From: Gnetum montanum
Taxonomy: Eukaryota > Streptophyta > Gnetopsida > Gnetales > Gnetaceae
Direction of reading: 5' to 3'
DNA length: 60,800 bases
Assembly (NCBI GenBank): GCA_015680685.1
Contig: MNCI01004849.1
Span: 920,248 to 981,047 of the forward strand
The translations under genes and the position numbers were made by a program. Below are positions 23,880-35,573 of the stretch, piece after piece; the stretch's first letter is position 1; every line of letters starts with the position of its first letter. The notes under the pieces were generated by a model, which was given only the letters and a program-made list of their open reading frames with translations, ran no database searches and was not told where the DNA came from.

Positions 23880-25815
23880 TGGAATCAAAGAAGAATGGAG
23901 CCTAAGCTTTGGATAAGAACATGAAAGACATGAAAAATTCTTTCAAGTGCATTATTAATAAACTTAATAAGATATAAGAGAATAAAGAGTAACCTCCATT
24001 ACCAATGGCATCTAGACAAGAGATCCAATCTAGTGCATCTTGAAAAAGGGCTTCTTTACCAAGGCATTCATCCTTGCCAAAACTTAAAGATGGCATTCCT
24101 TTTGAAGATGAATACTATGGAGAAAATGAGTAAGAAGATGAAGTTTCTTATATTTCAACCATTAAGGAATTTACTTCAAGGCCTCAATGTAACTCAACTA
24201 AAGGGATTGAGATTAATCTTGCTAGAAAATTTAGACATGCTTCTAGATTTTCTCATGTTGAAGTGAAAGGATTTCAATGGAATGGAAGGTATTAAATTAT
24301 TATTATTATTATTAGGCTTAACACTTTGAATAAGTATTTTGATCTTGAAGAACTTGAAGACCATCAAAAGATGTCAAATGTTGAAAGTAACCTTGAAAGT
24401 ATGGTACAAGTATGATGGAAGAAGAAGAGTCATGCTTATCTTATTAGAAATGGTATTCCTATTAAAGATTAGAAGCTTATGCAATTCATGATCTAGCAAA
24501 GATTTGAACATTGACCATAGGAAATAAGCCATTTAAAGATTAAAGTATATGAGATAAAGTGACAAAAGTGTTAAGGAGTATTATATAGAATTTGCAAGGC
24601 TTTCTCATAAGAAAAAGTTCATTAGGATGAATATGAGCAAGCTTCTATATTCCAAGGTGATCTAAATAGGGAATATCAATAAGTGCTTACATTCTATGAG
24701 CCTCAAACATTAGATAAGGCTTTTGATTTGGCTCTTACAGTTGAGTAGAAGATTTATGATTAGAATAAAGAGTCAAAAAATTCTAAGATTAGAGACTCCA
24801 AGGCTTATAAAAGAGATAAAATAGCAAAGAAGAAGAGTAATGCCAAAGAAGACTCATATAAGAAGCAAGATAAAAACAAGAAATGTCAAGATTCTAGAAA
24901 AGAAAATTCCAAGAAGGAATGTGGTTAAGAGAATGAAAATTCTTCTAAGGTTTAATTCTTTAATTATGAAAAGATGGAACATAAAAAATGGAAGTATAAG
25001 AAACATAATGTTTTTAAGTACAAGGAGCTTCAAACTTTGAAGGATGAGTCTTCAAATAAAGGTAATCTAATTCTTGTATGATTAAAGATGTGATTAAGAT
25101 TAATTCATTTATAGGAATTATTAATGTAAATGAAGATCCTTTGAGGACAATGCTCTTTAGAATTGTAACTACGTGTCTTTCTAGTAGTAAATGGATACAA
25201 GCCTTGATAGATGGTGATTCCAAAGATAATGTGATTTTATTTAAGATAGTTGCAAGACTTGGATTGAAGAAAATTTCCCATATTAAGCCCTATAAAGTGT
25301 ATTGGCTTTCTAGAGAGTGAACTAAAGATGCATTTTATCTTTTAAAATTGATTCATTTAGAGATTAATTACAATGTATCATTTGTTTCATTAATAGCGTT
25401 GATGTTATATGAGTAGACCTTGGAAATATGACAACAAGACTACTTTAGATGATGCATGGAATATTTTGTCAGTTATTACAAAAGATGGGATACATTAATT
25501 AATTCTTTGATATTACAGTAATACAAGAAGAAAATTCCAATTGATTTTTCTTTGATTTTGCTAAGTAAGAAGGAATTTATTCAGGAACATAAAGAAGTTA
25601 AGCATGAATTTATGATTGTCTTTACTATGGCTACATGTTAAGGGGAGCCACAAAATGAACATTCAATGATAATAGAGCCTTTGACATAAGAATTCATTGT
25701 TGGATTCGTAGATAAGTTAAAAAGGCTTCCTCTAGTAAGATCCATTTAATATTAAATTTATTTCATGTTAGAAGCTACCATATCAAATGAGAGAATTTAC
25801 TAGATGATTCCACAT
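23880..25815 (+). pseudogene. Element C1: gag-protease remnant of a chromodomain Ty3/gypsy element
   Basis: This is a second, partial copy of the internal region of element C2. The gag start MESKKNGA at 23880 matches MSPKKKSI at 26963. RHSSLPKLKDGIPFEDEYYGENE (about 24062-24130) matches RKPSMPNLEDYISCGNEDI in C2. A degraded zinc-knuckle region lies near 24955-25020. The protease keeps ALIDGDSKDNVI and LGLKKISHIKPYKVYWLS in the open stretch 25078-25320. The copy ends at about 25810, just before the position where RT starts in C2, and passes directly into an LTR. The polymerase half is thus missing, presumably by deletion or LTR-mediated recombination. Confidence 0.75.
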
Positions 25816-25824
25816 CATAGGGAG

Positions 25825-26616
25825 TGATGAGGACATCACCTAGCCCATGTAACCTATACAAACTATCTTTCTTGTATGTGTTGTTTATTTCTTAAGTGTA
25901 TCTATATTTTTGTACTATTTTGCATTGCCAAGATGCAAGAGAAGGCAATTGGAAGTACATTTTACTTGTGTGACTTTCTAGAAGAGTTTTCATCTTTGAT
26001 ATTTCTTTCTATCAAGACATCTCTAGGTAGGGCAAGATGTATTGTGCTAAAGAAAAACATCTTTTGAGTTTTGTGATAACTCAAAAGAGATATCTCTTCC
26101 TGACCTAAGATCTCTCCTAAAAGATGTTTTCTCTAACTCAAAGATGTCTTGTCTAAGATTTGCCTATTTTTGGGGAAGATGTCTCCTACTTTTTAAAGAT
26201 GCCTCATGTGATTTCCAACAAACTTTAATTTGAATTCTAAATGGAAGGAAAGACAAAAGCACACTTCAAAGAGACTATAAAAATGGATCCAAGCCTTTTA
26301 TTTGAAAGGGAGAGAGAAGTGAATTGTGAAAATGTTTTATGAGAGAGTTAAGAACAAAGGGTTGAGATCTAATTAAGCTTTCATTGAGTCTTCATGTTGT
26401 AAGGCTTTTAGCCATTATGAGTTATGTGTTATGTGAGAAGTTGTGAGTGTGATTCTCTTGAGCCTTGTCTATCCTTGGATAAGTTGCTTTCAACCTTTTA
26501 ATTCTATTATGATTTTTCAAGAATAAAGAACTATTTTTCTTTCTTGTTTTAATTCCTCTTGCAAGCTTGAAGATTTGGATTTTAATTTTTGCCTTGAAGC
26601 ATTGGAATACTTACTA
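25825..26616 (+). repeat. Element C upstream LTR
   Basis: It starts TGATGAGGACATCACCTAGCC and ends at about TTACTA before the primer site; about 792 bp. It aligns over its full length with 31504-32301, including GTATGTGTTGTTTATTTCTTA near 25875, the AGATGTCT motif cluster (26010-26210), a TATA box at 26275 and CAAGAATAAAGAACTATTTTT near 26518. The last is a likely polyadenylation region. Confidence 0.85.
26275..26283 (+). promoter_or_regulatory. TATA box in element C LTR
   Basis: CTATAAAAATGG follows GAAGAGA-like sequence in this LTR. The partner LTR has CTATAAAATGG at 31976-31984 in the same context. Conservation in both copies supports a core promoter for the element transcript. Confidence 0.7.
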
Positions 26617-26619
26617 GAT

Positions 26620-26637
26620 TGATATTAGAGCACTAGG
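26620..26637 (+). other. Primer-binding site of element C (initiator-Met tRNA type)
   Basis: TGATATTAGAGCACTAGG lies just after the LTR end. The usual plant site complementary to initiator tRNA-Met is TGGTATCAGAGC, and the two differences here are G-to-A and C-to-T, as expected from deamination. It fixes the LTR on its left as the 5' LTR of C2. Confidence 0.75.
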
Positions 26638-26962
26638 ATTTGAAGATAATTAACTCAAGGAAAGAAATCCACTACGATAATTTCCAAGAATTCACTTTTC
26701 TTCAAGTTTATTTTGGTTTGAAATTTTAATTGATGTTAATTTCCATACTTAATTATGGTTTAATTAGCTTTCTTTTGGTCAATTGGTATAATCAATTGAA
26801 CTAGGTATTGAGAAATCTCATTGTTCAAAATACCCATTAACCTTCTTTAGTTAGGGATTTTTGGAATTATTTGAGTGCTCCAACTTGGATTATGGGTACT
26901 CTTAATATTTCTATAATTTCTTATGGGTATCTATTCAGTTTATCATTTAGGTATACTTGACC

Positions 26963-28195
26963 ATGTCACCAAAGAAGAAATCAATATAGGGCTTAGCCAA
27001 GGATATGAAAGACTTGAGTGATGCACTCTAGACTCTTGCCGATAAAATGAAAAAGTTTGAAGAAAAGAAGAATCAACCTATAGCACCAAGAAAAACTAGG
27101 CATGATGTTAACTCTAAGTCTTCTACACCAAGGGCTTCTTCATCAAGGAAACCATCCATGCCTAATCTTGAAGATTATATTTCTTGTGGGAATGAAGACA
27201 TTAGGGAAGCTGAGGACTATGATGAAAACTCTCATTCTCCAATTATTGGATCAAGATTGCATAGGTCTAGATTTTCAAGATGGAGGAACAATGAATTTAC
27301 TTTTAGACCTCAAGGAAACTCAAGGAAAAAAATTAGAGATCACACTTGCAAAGGATTTTAGGCATGCCTATGGAATGCCTCATGTGAAGGAAAAGGCCTT
27401 CTATGGAATGGAAGATGCTACATATTTTCTTTCTTGGATCAAGACTTTGTACAAGTACTTATAGCTAGAAGATAAGGCAAATCATCAAAAGGTACCATAT
27501 CTTGAAATTAAGGTTGATGTAATAGCATAAAGTTGGTAGAAAAAAAATAGATCCATGCTTACCTTGTATGTAATGGATATTCTATCAAAGATTGGTCCCT
27601 AATGTAGTTCATGCTCAAACAACAAATTGAGAAGTTCCAACATAGGCAAGAAGTAATTTAAAATTAAAGTATCTAAGTCAAGATGATAATATTATTAAAT
27701 ACTTATATAAGAATATTTGCAAAGCCTTTAAACTTCAAAAATTCATTGGGATGATTATGAACAAGCATCCAATTTTGAAGGAGGATTAAAGAGAGAATAC
27801 CAACAAGAGCTAATATTATATGAGCCCAAAACATTGGATGAGGCTCTTAAGGTTTAGAAGAAACTCCAAGGCTACAAAAAAGATAGAAAATATTCTAAAT
27901 TTAGGGACTCCAAAGCTTCTAACAATGAGAAGGGAGTCAAGAAAAAGGAAAATGCCAAAGAATAAAAAAAAGAAGAATCAAGAGAAATTTAAGTAGGGCC
28001 AAGATTCCAAGAAGGACTACTCTGAGAATGAATGGGAACAAGAAAATTTCTATGCATCCAAAATTCAATTGTTCAATTGTGGTGAAAAGGAACACAAGTA
28101 ATGGGAGTGAAAGAAGCTAAAGATCTCCAAAGACAAGGAGCTTCAAATCTTGGAGAAGAAAGAATTCTCTAATGTAGGTAATCCTAATGCACCAA
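26963..28195 (+). pseudogene. Element C2 gag
   Basis: The start is at ATG 26963 (MSPKKKSI, then a stop, then GLAKDMKDLSDAL). The open piece 27047-27361 is basic and serine-rich (KSSTPRASSSRKPSMPN, RLHRSRFSRW). Capsid-like sequence follows, with VKEKAFYGMEDATYFLSWIK near 27382-27440 in a shifted frame. A zinc-knuckle relic, FNCGEKEHK followed by a stop and WE, lies at about 28072-28110. Lysine-rich spacer surrounds it. In-frame stops and frameshifts are numerous. Confidence 0.7.
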
Positions 28196-28560
28196 TGATT
28201 GAAAATATCATTGAAATTAATTACATATTTTGATTAATGGTGGTGCTCAAGAAAAGGTGATCTCTTCAAAGACTATTTCTAACCTTGGGTTGAATATAAT
28301 TTAACATCCTAAATCCTATAGAGTTCATTAGCTTTCCCAGGATCATTTATAAGAGGTAAAAGAAAGATGTATTTTGTCCTTCAAAATTGGATCCTTTAGA
28401 GATAAGGTACATTACGATATCTTTTTGATTGATTGTGCTAATGTTATTTTGGAAAGACCTTGGAACTTTGATAACAAGGCTTATTTTAGTGGTGCAAGAA
28501 ATTTTTGGTCTATCCTAAGAGAAGATGAGATACATGAACTCATCCCTATGACTTAGAAGT
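28196..28560 (+). pseudogene. Element C2 aspartic protease
   Basis: The active-site region reads LINGGAQEKVISSKT at about 28234-28280. The catalytic aspartate of L-I-D-G-G is asparagine here, while C1 keeps LIDGDS. The sequence NLGLN..HPKSYRVH follows, then the open part 28374-28556 with DIFLIDCANVILERPWNFDNKAYF, matching the usual LLGRPWQYD end of this protease type. Inactive because of the D-to-N change and stops. Confidence 0.7.
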
Positions 28561-28779
28561 AGTACAAGAAAAATGTTCCTATTAATGCTTCATTAATATT
28601 TCTTAGTGAGAAAGAGTACCTACACGAACATGAAGAGGTTGGACATGATTTTATAATCATGTTAACTCTTACAAGTCATGAGGAGACTACAAATGAACTT
28701 CCTCCAGTAGTGCAAGCTTTGGCATTGGAATTTATTAATGTTTTCAAAGGAAAATTTGAAGGGCTTTCATGAATGAGAT

Positions 28780-29670
28780 CCATACAACACCAAATAGACT
28801 TCATACTAGGAGCTACAACGTTAAATGAAATAGCCTACCACATAACCCCAAATCAGAGAGAATAATTAAGGAAGTGAATTACTCTCTAATGGTTTTATTA
28901 AGTAATCCATCTCTCCTTGTGTCATTCCAACTATGTTATTTCTAAAGAAAGATATCAATGAGTTAAGGATATGCATAGATCTTGTGACTATTGATAGGAT
29001 TACAATCAAGTATAGATTTCATGTTCCTAAGATGGATGAAATTCTTGATGTGCTTGCCAATGTTGTGATTTTTTATAATATTGATTTAAAAGTGGTTATC
29101 ATAAAATAATGATTATACCTAGGAATTAATGGAAAATATCTTTTAAGATACTAGATGACTTGTATGAGTGGTTAGTCATGCCTTTTGGACTAACCAATGC
29201 TCCAACCACATTTATAATGCTCATGCATGAAGTTCTAAGTGATTTTATTGGTTAATGTTGCATTATTTTCTTTGATGACATTATTGTAGACAATTCTAAA
29301 TAAGAGTATCATTTAAAACATTTGAGGATGATATTATCTAATGTAAAAGAGGAAAAATTGATTATTAATGCCCAAAAATGCCACTTCATGAAGAAAGAAA
29401 CCATCTACCTAGCTCATGTTGTGTCCAAGAACTAAGTTATGATGGAATCAAGCAAGATCAACTTAATTGAAAAATGGCCTTCACCTAGGGATGAGGGAGA
29501 GGTTAGATATTTTCTTAGTTTAGCTAGTTTCTATAGAAGATTTATTAGTAATTTTAGTTCTATTGCATGATCTATGCTCTCTTATTTAAAGAAAAATTTA
29601 GTATTTATGTGGAATAATAAGAAAGAAAAATATTTTCAAGAATTGAGAGAGAAAATTTGTAGTGCTTTTA
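28780..29670 (+). pseudogene. Element C2 reverse transcriptase
   Basis: The RT start region is at about 28790. The core runs VMLFLKKDINELRICIDLVTID (about 28930-28995), VIFYNIDLKVVII (about 29065), [14 protein letters not shown] (about 29170-29215) and IIFFDDIIVDNSK (about 29263-29300). The catalytic pair DD is present as FFDD. NAQKCHFMKKETIYLAHVVSK (about 29368-29430) and FLSLASFYRRFISNFSSIA (about 29510-29565) are the usual connection motifs. Stops interrupt it at several points. Confidence 0.85.
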
Positions 29671-30080
29671 TTTTGGAAATTCTAGACTTGTTAAAACTTT
29701 TTGAAGTAGAGGTTGATGCAAGTAGGCTTACTATTGGAGATATGCTCTCTCAAGAAGATAAGCCAATTACATTCTTTGTCAAAAAATTTAAATAAATCTA
29801 GATAAAATTATAGGGTGCATGAAAAGGAGTTATATGCTATACTTGAAGCCATTAAACATTGGAGGCATTACTTACTATGATCAAAGTTTCTTCTATTTAC
29901 TGATCATAGGGCCCTTCAATTTTTAAGTTATGAAAATAAATTCAATGCTAGGCATATGAAATGAGTAGAAAAATTGCAAGAGTTTCATTTTTTAAAAAAT
30001 ATAAAAGTGGGAAAAGCAATGTAGTACAAGATGTTACTTCAAGAATCCATATTGTGAATCACTCTTGTGCTCAAGAATAA
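29671..30080 (+). pseudogene. Element C2 RNase H
   Basis: FEVEVDASRLTIGDMLSQEDKPITFF (about 29698-29780) is the N-terminal strand with a catalytic aspartate retained in VDAS. After frame changes, HEKELYAI..IKHWRHYL (about 29818-29875) and LFTDHRALQFLS (about 29893-29930) are recognisable. The end is near VVQDVTSRI (about 30020-30050), the relic of A-D-A-L-S-R. Several stops interrupt the frame. Confidence 0.75.
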
Positions 30081-30159
30081 GGTATTGAAATCTTGAATTC
30101 CTTGTATTCTCATAATGCTAATCTTGGAGAGATTTGGAGGGACTAGGCTCCATTGCTTG

Positions 30160-31335
30160 GTAGAATGGTTAGGTGAAGAAACTATCATTTACAATAGGGA
30201 ATCCTCTTCGAAAATGGTAAAATATGTTTATCAAAATGTGATTTTAGATTAAATATTTTGGAAGAAAAACATAATTTTAGTATGATTGGACACATGGGTA
30301 AGATAAACATCTATGAACATATGGGGAAGAGCTACTATTGGCTAGGTATAAGAAATGAAAAATAAGTTTGTTAGAGAGTGTCTTTTTTGACAAAAATTCA
30401 AGGGAGGTAAAGGTATTGCTATACATTACTTACCTTTACCCATTCCTAATGCTCCATAGTAAAGTATCTTTATGAATTTGATTTCTAGGATTACTAGGAC
30501 ACAACTTGGTCATGATTCCATTTTTTTTGTTGGTGATAGATTTACTAAAATGGCCATTTATTCCTTATAAAATAAGCAATGATGCATTCCATGTTGCTCA
30601 CTTTCATTTTCAAAATGTTGTAAGATTACATAATCTCTCATTGAAAATTTTAAGTGATAGGGATATTAAATTTACAAGTTATTTTTGGAGGTCATTTTCA
30701 TAATTTTTGGGCACCAAATTATCTTTTTCTAGTGCATATTATCCACAAATTGATGATCAAACTTAAATTTCAAACAAATCATTGCTTAAAATTTTAAGGT
30801 ATATCTTTGAGAATCAATCTAATATATGGAAAAATATTTTGTCACATGCTACATTTAGTTACAATAATTCTTGTTACTCTAGCATTGATAAGAGTCCATT
30901 TGAGGAAAAATATGATTATACCCCTATAATGATAGATGATTTGAAGTAATTTAATGATTTTACCCATGTTAGAATTGATTTTGTGAAAAGCATGCAAGAC
31001 TTGCATAAGCAAGTAAAGATCAAAATTGAAGGCAAGGCCAAAGAAGTTGTTACTACAAAGAGCTTGGGAAAGAGAAAGTTGATCTGTGTGGCTTCATTTG
31101 GACAAGGAGAGACTAAGGAATATAAACTTTTACAAGCTTCAATCCAAGAGGATTGGTCCATTTCAGATTAGGGAAAAAGCTATTGATAATGCTTATGAAC
31201 TTGATATTCCTAATCATTTTCTAGTTTCTTATGTATTCAATGTTTTAGATTTGATCCATTATCATGGCAAGGTATTTACCTCTAACTTGGAGAATAGTAT
31301 AGAGATCCTCAAAGATGCACTTAAGATCCAATGAC
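30160..31335 (+). pseudogene. Element C2 integrase
   Basis: The zinc-binding part GHMGKINIYEH..YYWLG is at about 30290-30345. The core has FMNLISRITRTQLGHDSIFFVGDRFTKMA (about 30472-30558), where the first catalytic aspartate is asparagine but the VGDRF aspartate survives. SLKILSDRDIKFTSYFW (about 30640-30690) follows, then, after a frame change, LGTKLSFSSAYYPQIDDQT, stop, ISNKSL (about 30710-30785). That stop (TAA) falls exactly on the codon of the catalytic glutamate. The C-terminal part continues to 31334 (open in 31086-31334). Confidence 0.8.
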
Positions 31336-31503
31336 ATCTAAGTCACCGAGAAAACATGTTGTGTTGCAAGAAAGGAAAGATAGTAGCATAATAAACCAAA
31401 ATTTGCATGAATATTTGATAAAATGGAATGATGTGTGATCTAAAGATGAAATTTGGATTCATGAGAAAGATTTGGCATTATGGGAGCTTAATACTATCCT
31501 AAG
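31336..31503 (+). pseudogene. Element C2 chromodomain-like tail
   Basis: The stretch HEYLIKWNDV, stop, SKDEIWIHEKDL at about 31408-31475 matches the Y-L-V-K-W..D-x-x-W-E pattern of chromodomains fused to gypsy integrases, which steer insertion to marked chromatin. It lies just before the downstream LTR, as expected. One stop interrupts it. Confidence 0.65.
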
Positions 31504-32301
31504 TGATAATGAGAATATCACCTAGCCTATGCACCATCCTCAAACTATGGTTTTGTGTATGTTGTTTATTTCTTAGGTGTGTCTATGTTTTTTTATTATC
31601 TTCATGTCCAAGAAGTAAGAGAATAAAAATTGGAAGTGCATTCTTCTTGTGGGATTTTGGGAAAAAGTTTGGTGTTTTGATAGTGCTCATTGTCAAGACA
31701 TCTGTAGGCTAACCAAGATGTCTTTAAGCAAGCGAAGAAATATTAAGTAGGAGAAAGATGTCTCCTAAGAATTACAAAAACATGGGGTAGATATCTCAAA
31801 TTGAGGCAAGATATCTCCTCTAAGACATATCCCCTATTCAAAATATTTCTTGTCTAAGATGTGTTTGTTTTGGGGAAGATATCTCATGCTTTTCCAAGAT
31901 GTCTCGTATGGATTCCAACAACCTTCAATTTGAATTTCAAATAGGAGGAAAGATGAAGGGATAGTTGGAAGAGGCTATAAAATGGAATTCAATCCTTTTA
32001 TTTGAAGGGAAATAAGAAAAAGTTGTGTGAATGTCTTGATAGAGAGTTGAGCTCTAATTGAGTTTCCATTGAATCTATAGACTATAAGGCTTTTAGGCAT
32101 TATGAGTTGTGTATTTTGTAAGAGTTTTGAGTGTTATTCTTTGGATCCGTTGTCTATTCTTGAGCAAGTTGATTTTATCTTTGTAATTCTATCATTATTT
32201 TGCAAGAATAAAGAACTATTTTTTGTTTCTTATTTAATTCCTCTTGCAAGTTGAAGACTTGAATTTTAATTTGGGATCTCAAAGCATTGGAATCCTCATC
32301 A
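31504..32301 (+). repeat. Element C downstream LTR
   Basis: It starts TGATAATGAGAATATCACCTAGCC and ends near GGAATCCTCATCA; about 798 bp, alignable with 25825-26616. It keeps the TATA box (31976-31984), the AGATGTCT cluster (31700-31910) and CAAGAATAAAGAACTATTTTT (about 32202). The two LTRs have diverged clearly, so the insertion is old. Confidence 0.85.
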
Positions 32302-34400
32302 ACATAGTTGATTTTAAGCTAATTTTTAATAAATTTCATTTTAAACGAAGTTATAGAGTTAGAACATATATCCACAATATTTAAAAGCTATAGTTTATAA
32401 TGTAGAGCTCAACTAGAGGATTCCTAATATAATTTATTCCTTATAATTTACTAAAAGCTATGTTGACCCATAAGCACTTGAATTTTTTATGAGTTGTGTC
32501 TATACAATATTTTTAAAAGTTATTTTAGGGGGTTTTTAAACCAAAGGTAGATTAATAAATAATAGAAAAAATCAAAAAATATGACATGGAGTTATTTTTC
32601 TTCATGTAAGATTCACAATTTTAATGGTAGTTAGTTTTGAAGGTTAGGCTAGATAGCTCCCTAGGTTTGTTTCACCATATTTATCAGCTTTGAAGATAAA
32701 GAGATAAATGTGGAAAAGTCCTATAAGATATGATTACAATTGTAGAAAAGTTTTTTTGGATGAAATTTGAATTCTGGAAATTCAACGATGTGGGATACCT
32801 AAAAGGGTTGACAAATAGATATGTGGATCAATGTGATTTATTATTTTTTTCAAAAAGGATCTATTTAGCAATGAAGACCAAAAATGCTCATCAATCTAAT
32901 GATAATACCATGTATGTTAGAAAGATTCAAGCAAAGAAGTGAATAAGAAAAAGGATGAAGTAGATTAAAAGATAGAAGAAGCTTATCAATGAAACTTCCA
33001 ACTATGTTATGAGGAAAGCCCACCATGGATGTATGTCATTGGCTAGATATGAAAGATCACTCATTGGATAGGTATTTATTCAATGAGCATCTTATAGTAA
33101 TGAAAAAGAATTATTTCTCTTGAATGCTAAACAATCCTAAGGAGGCATTTTTAGATAGATATTTCTTCTCGATAATGCTAAAATTTTAATTTTTTAGACA
33201 GAAAAAAAGCTAAGATTCAAGAAATTAAAATAAGAAAAGAGTAACAATAGAAGCTACTTGAATAGTAAAGAAAACTAACTAATTAGCAAAAATAGCAAGA
33301 ATAATAGCAAAGTATGAGCTTAAACCTTGAATCTTCATTCTTATCTCTAACTAATTTGGAGATTTTAGAAGGATACCTTGTGAAAGGAGTTTTATGATCA
33401 TTTCGAGAAAAGGGAAAAGAAGGAAGAATAATTTTAAACTAGAAGCATTAAACATAGTTGAAGATAGGCTTAGGAATTATTTTTTTAACAAAGAATAGGA
33501 TGTATTAATAGATGGTCACAATCTTATGTGATGTCACATCAGGATATGTCCAAGGAAATAGTTGTTTTAATTAAAGACATGGGACATGTAGCTAATGATA
33601 GAATTATTAGAATAAAGCAATTCTTAGAGAAGAATTAGAAATAGATTAGCAAGCTGAAAAATGAGTTCAAAGATTGTAAGAAGATTAATGAGCAAATCAC
33701 GTTAGATATAACAATAAAAGAATTTTTACTTGAAAATTAAAAGCAATTTTATTAGAATTTAGAAGAATAAATAACATCCATGAGCTTAGTATTAGAAGAA
33801 GCCAAAAAGAATATAGCCCTCAGCTAATTTTTTATGGAACAAAGAAGTTTTCAAGAGCTAATTTTGTAATTTAAATTTCAAAAAGAGAGGTTTAAGGATG
33901 TAATTGCAGAAATAGAAGAAATCAAGCAAAAGAAAACTTTTTATGAGTAGGTAGAACAACTACATTACAATATAGTCATAACTATTACTAGAATAATAGA
34001 AAACTTGTTGCAATTTTAGAGAGACTGACTAAACAACATAATGATGACAATAGGTAAAGCAATGATTGAAATTAATTAGTAGAAGATAGAATTTGAGAAA
34101 GCTTGTATAATAATAGGAGCTACATTAAAAGAATTAGTTAGCTCACTATCTAAGCTAGGTGCAAATGAATTAAGTGCTAAATAAGTTATCTAGAAGGTCG
34201 ACCTATTAGAGCTAGAGAAACTAAATTTAATGAACAAAGAAATTAATAGTTCCCATAAGATTTTTTAGTAACTACCCATTGAAGGATAATTGATTTAGAA
34301 AATAACAATAACTTTTAAAGAATTTCAAAAACCTTCTAACAACTAATCATCATATGAGAAAGCTATCTAGATGTTAAGGTGATACTTTACATTATTTATT
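32302..34400 (+). pseudogene. Decayed reading frame of unknown origin, partly coiled-coil-like
   Basis: I do not recognise a family. The first open part (32730-32942, 70 residues) contains FFWMKFEFWKFNDVGYLKGL. From about 33505 to 34380 one frame runs for about 290 codons, broken by about 15 stops. Between them are lysine-, glutamate- and isoleucine-rich pieces such as VLIKDMGHVANDRIIRIKQF, ISKLKNEFKDCKKINEQI, FQKERFKDVIAEIEEIKQKK and LVSSLSKLGANELSA. The charge and heptad-like pattern suggests coiled coil. It lies between elements C and D, outside the identified LTRs. It may be an accessory ORF of another element or a relic of a gene. Confidence 0.4.
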
Positions 34401-35189
34401 TTTGATAATTGCTATATCTATCAAATCCAGCCTATATAAAAATCTTAAGGTAAATTTTTGTAAAAATAGGAGGAAGAAACAAAATAAGAATCTTGATGGA
34501 AGTTGTAATTGATATTTCTTTATTTTGACTTTATAAATAGGTTCCATTTTTTTCTTTTAGCTTATGTTTTTGCATTGATTTTCTAATCTTTCATAGCTTG
34601 GTTGATTTCTTTGCCAGGTCATCACACCTTTTAGGCTACTAGCTAGAACCTTTGGGATGATATAGTTTTTTTGTATATAGAGGTTTAACTCATTGTTTAC
34701 TCTACTTATTAAATGCTATACCATTAATAAGTGTTAATTTTAAATAGAAATAGTATGAAAAGGTATTATTTTAGGCTTTAATTTTAAGGTAACAATTATA
34801 AATTATTTCCTTGAAGTCTTTACTTTCTATAATGTTCTTATTATAATTTATTAATTAGGGAAGCTTGTTTATAGATCGATAAAATTTTTTAAATAGCAAT
34901 TTTTCATAAAATTGTTGTAATTATTATTATAATGATTATCAGATTTAAAGCTTAGTGATTTAGAAAGCTATGAAAAGTGAGAATCCAATGCATAAAAGAT
35001 GGTTAGAAAAGAAAGCCTACTTAATTATTTGTATAAGACAAATTGATATTTTTTATTAAACTTAGATTCCATAGATGAAACTGAAAATTCAATAATTAAT
35101 CAAATATTCCAACTATACCAATTTGGAGGTATCTATGCCTTGATGAAACTAAGAATCAAAAACCACTAAAGTGAATAAATCCTTAATTG
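34401..35189. other. A+T-rich interval without a recognised gene
   Basis: No domain, RNA gene or clear repeat seen. Part of it may be the outer portion of element D's 5' LTR, but I could not align it with the downstream LTR. Confidence 0.4.
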
Positions 35190-35515
35190 GTTACAATCAT
35201 TTTTTGTGGCAATAGTTTTATGTATTTAAACTATGGATATTATGTATTGTTTTGGTACTGCTGGATAATTTTGATTATATTTCAGATTTTTAGATTTATA
35301 TTTTTTCTATATTATTTTAATTTAGCTTCAATTTTCATTTACTTATGTAGTTACATTAATATATCATATGCTTATTTTCCTTTAGGTCATGGCTTCATCG
35401 TATTTCCATTTTTTCTTCATGATTGTTGATTTTCTTATAATAACCAATTATTTATTAGGAATTGAAAATCCAATGTAATACTCTCCAACATAAGGTTAGG
35501 AAAGAGGCTATTACA
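35190..35515 (+). repeat. Element D 5' LTR, inner end
   Basis: This segment aligns with 43250-43655. Both have a TTTATATTTTTTCTAT-like stretch, GGTCATGGCTTCATC / GGATCATGGATTCATC, TTTTCTTATAATAACCAAT / TTTTCTTATCATAACCAAT, and AACATAAGGTTAGGAAAGAGG / AGCTAAGGTTATGGAGAAGGG at the end. The outer boundary is unknown. A hydrophobic open stretch inside (35187-35429) is a by-product of T-richness. Confidence 0.65.
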
Positions 35516-35518
35516 AGC

Positions 35519-35537
35519 TGATATTAGAGTGTAGGTT
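35519..35537 (+). other. Primer-binding site of element D (initiator-Met tRNA type)
   Basis: TGATATTAGAGTGTAGGTT sits four bases after the LTR end. It differs from the usual TGGTATCAGAGC start by G-to-A and C-to-T changes, as in element C. Confidence 0.7.
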
Positions 35538-35573
35538 TGATGATTTGATTATTTTATGTTGTTGTGTCTAGTG

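Larger units (their letters stand above)
26638..32301 (+). mobile_element. Element C2: chromodomain Ty3/gypsy retrotransposon, decayed
   Basis: Between two LTRs (25825-26616 and 31504-32301) lie leader, gag, protease, RT, RNase H, integrase and a C-terminal chromodomain-like motif, in gypsy order. The total from LTR to LTR is about 6.5 kb, normal for chromodomain elements. The leader (26638-26962) has no gene. All domains contain stops. The closest plant lineages on protease and integrase style are CRM, Reina or Galadriel; I cannot choose without a tree. Confidence 0.85.

Noticed and set aside
35187-35429. Hydrophobic frame resembling a membrane protein
   Set aside because: It falls in the T-rich LTR of element D, and the aligned 3' LTR copy does not keep it open.
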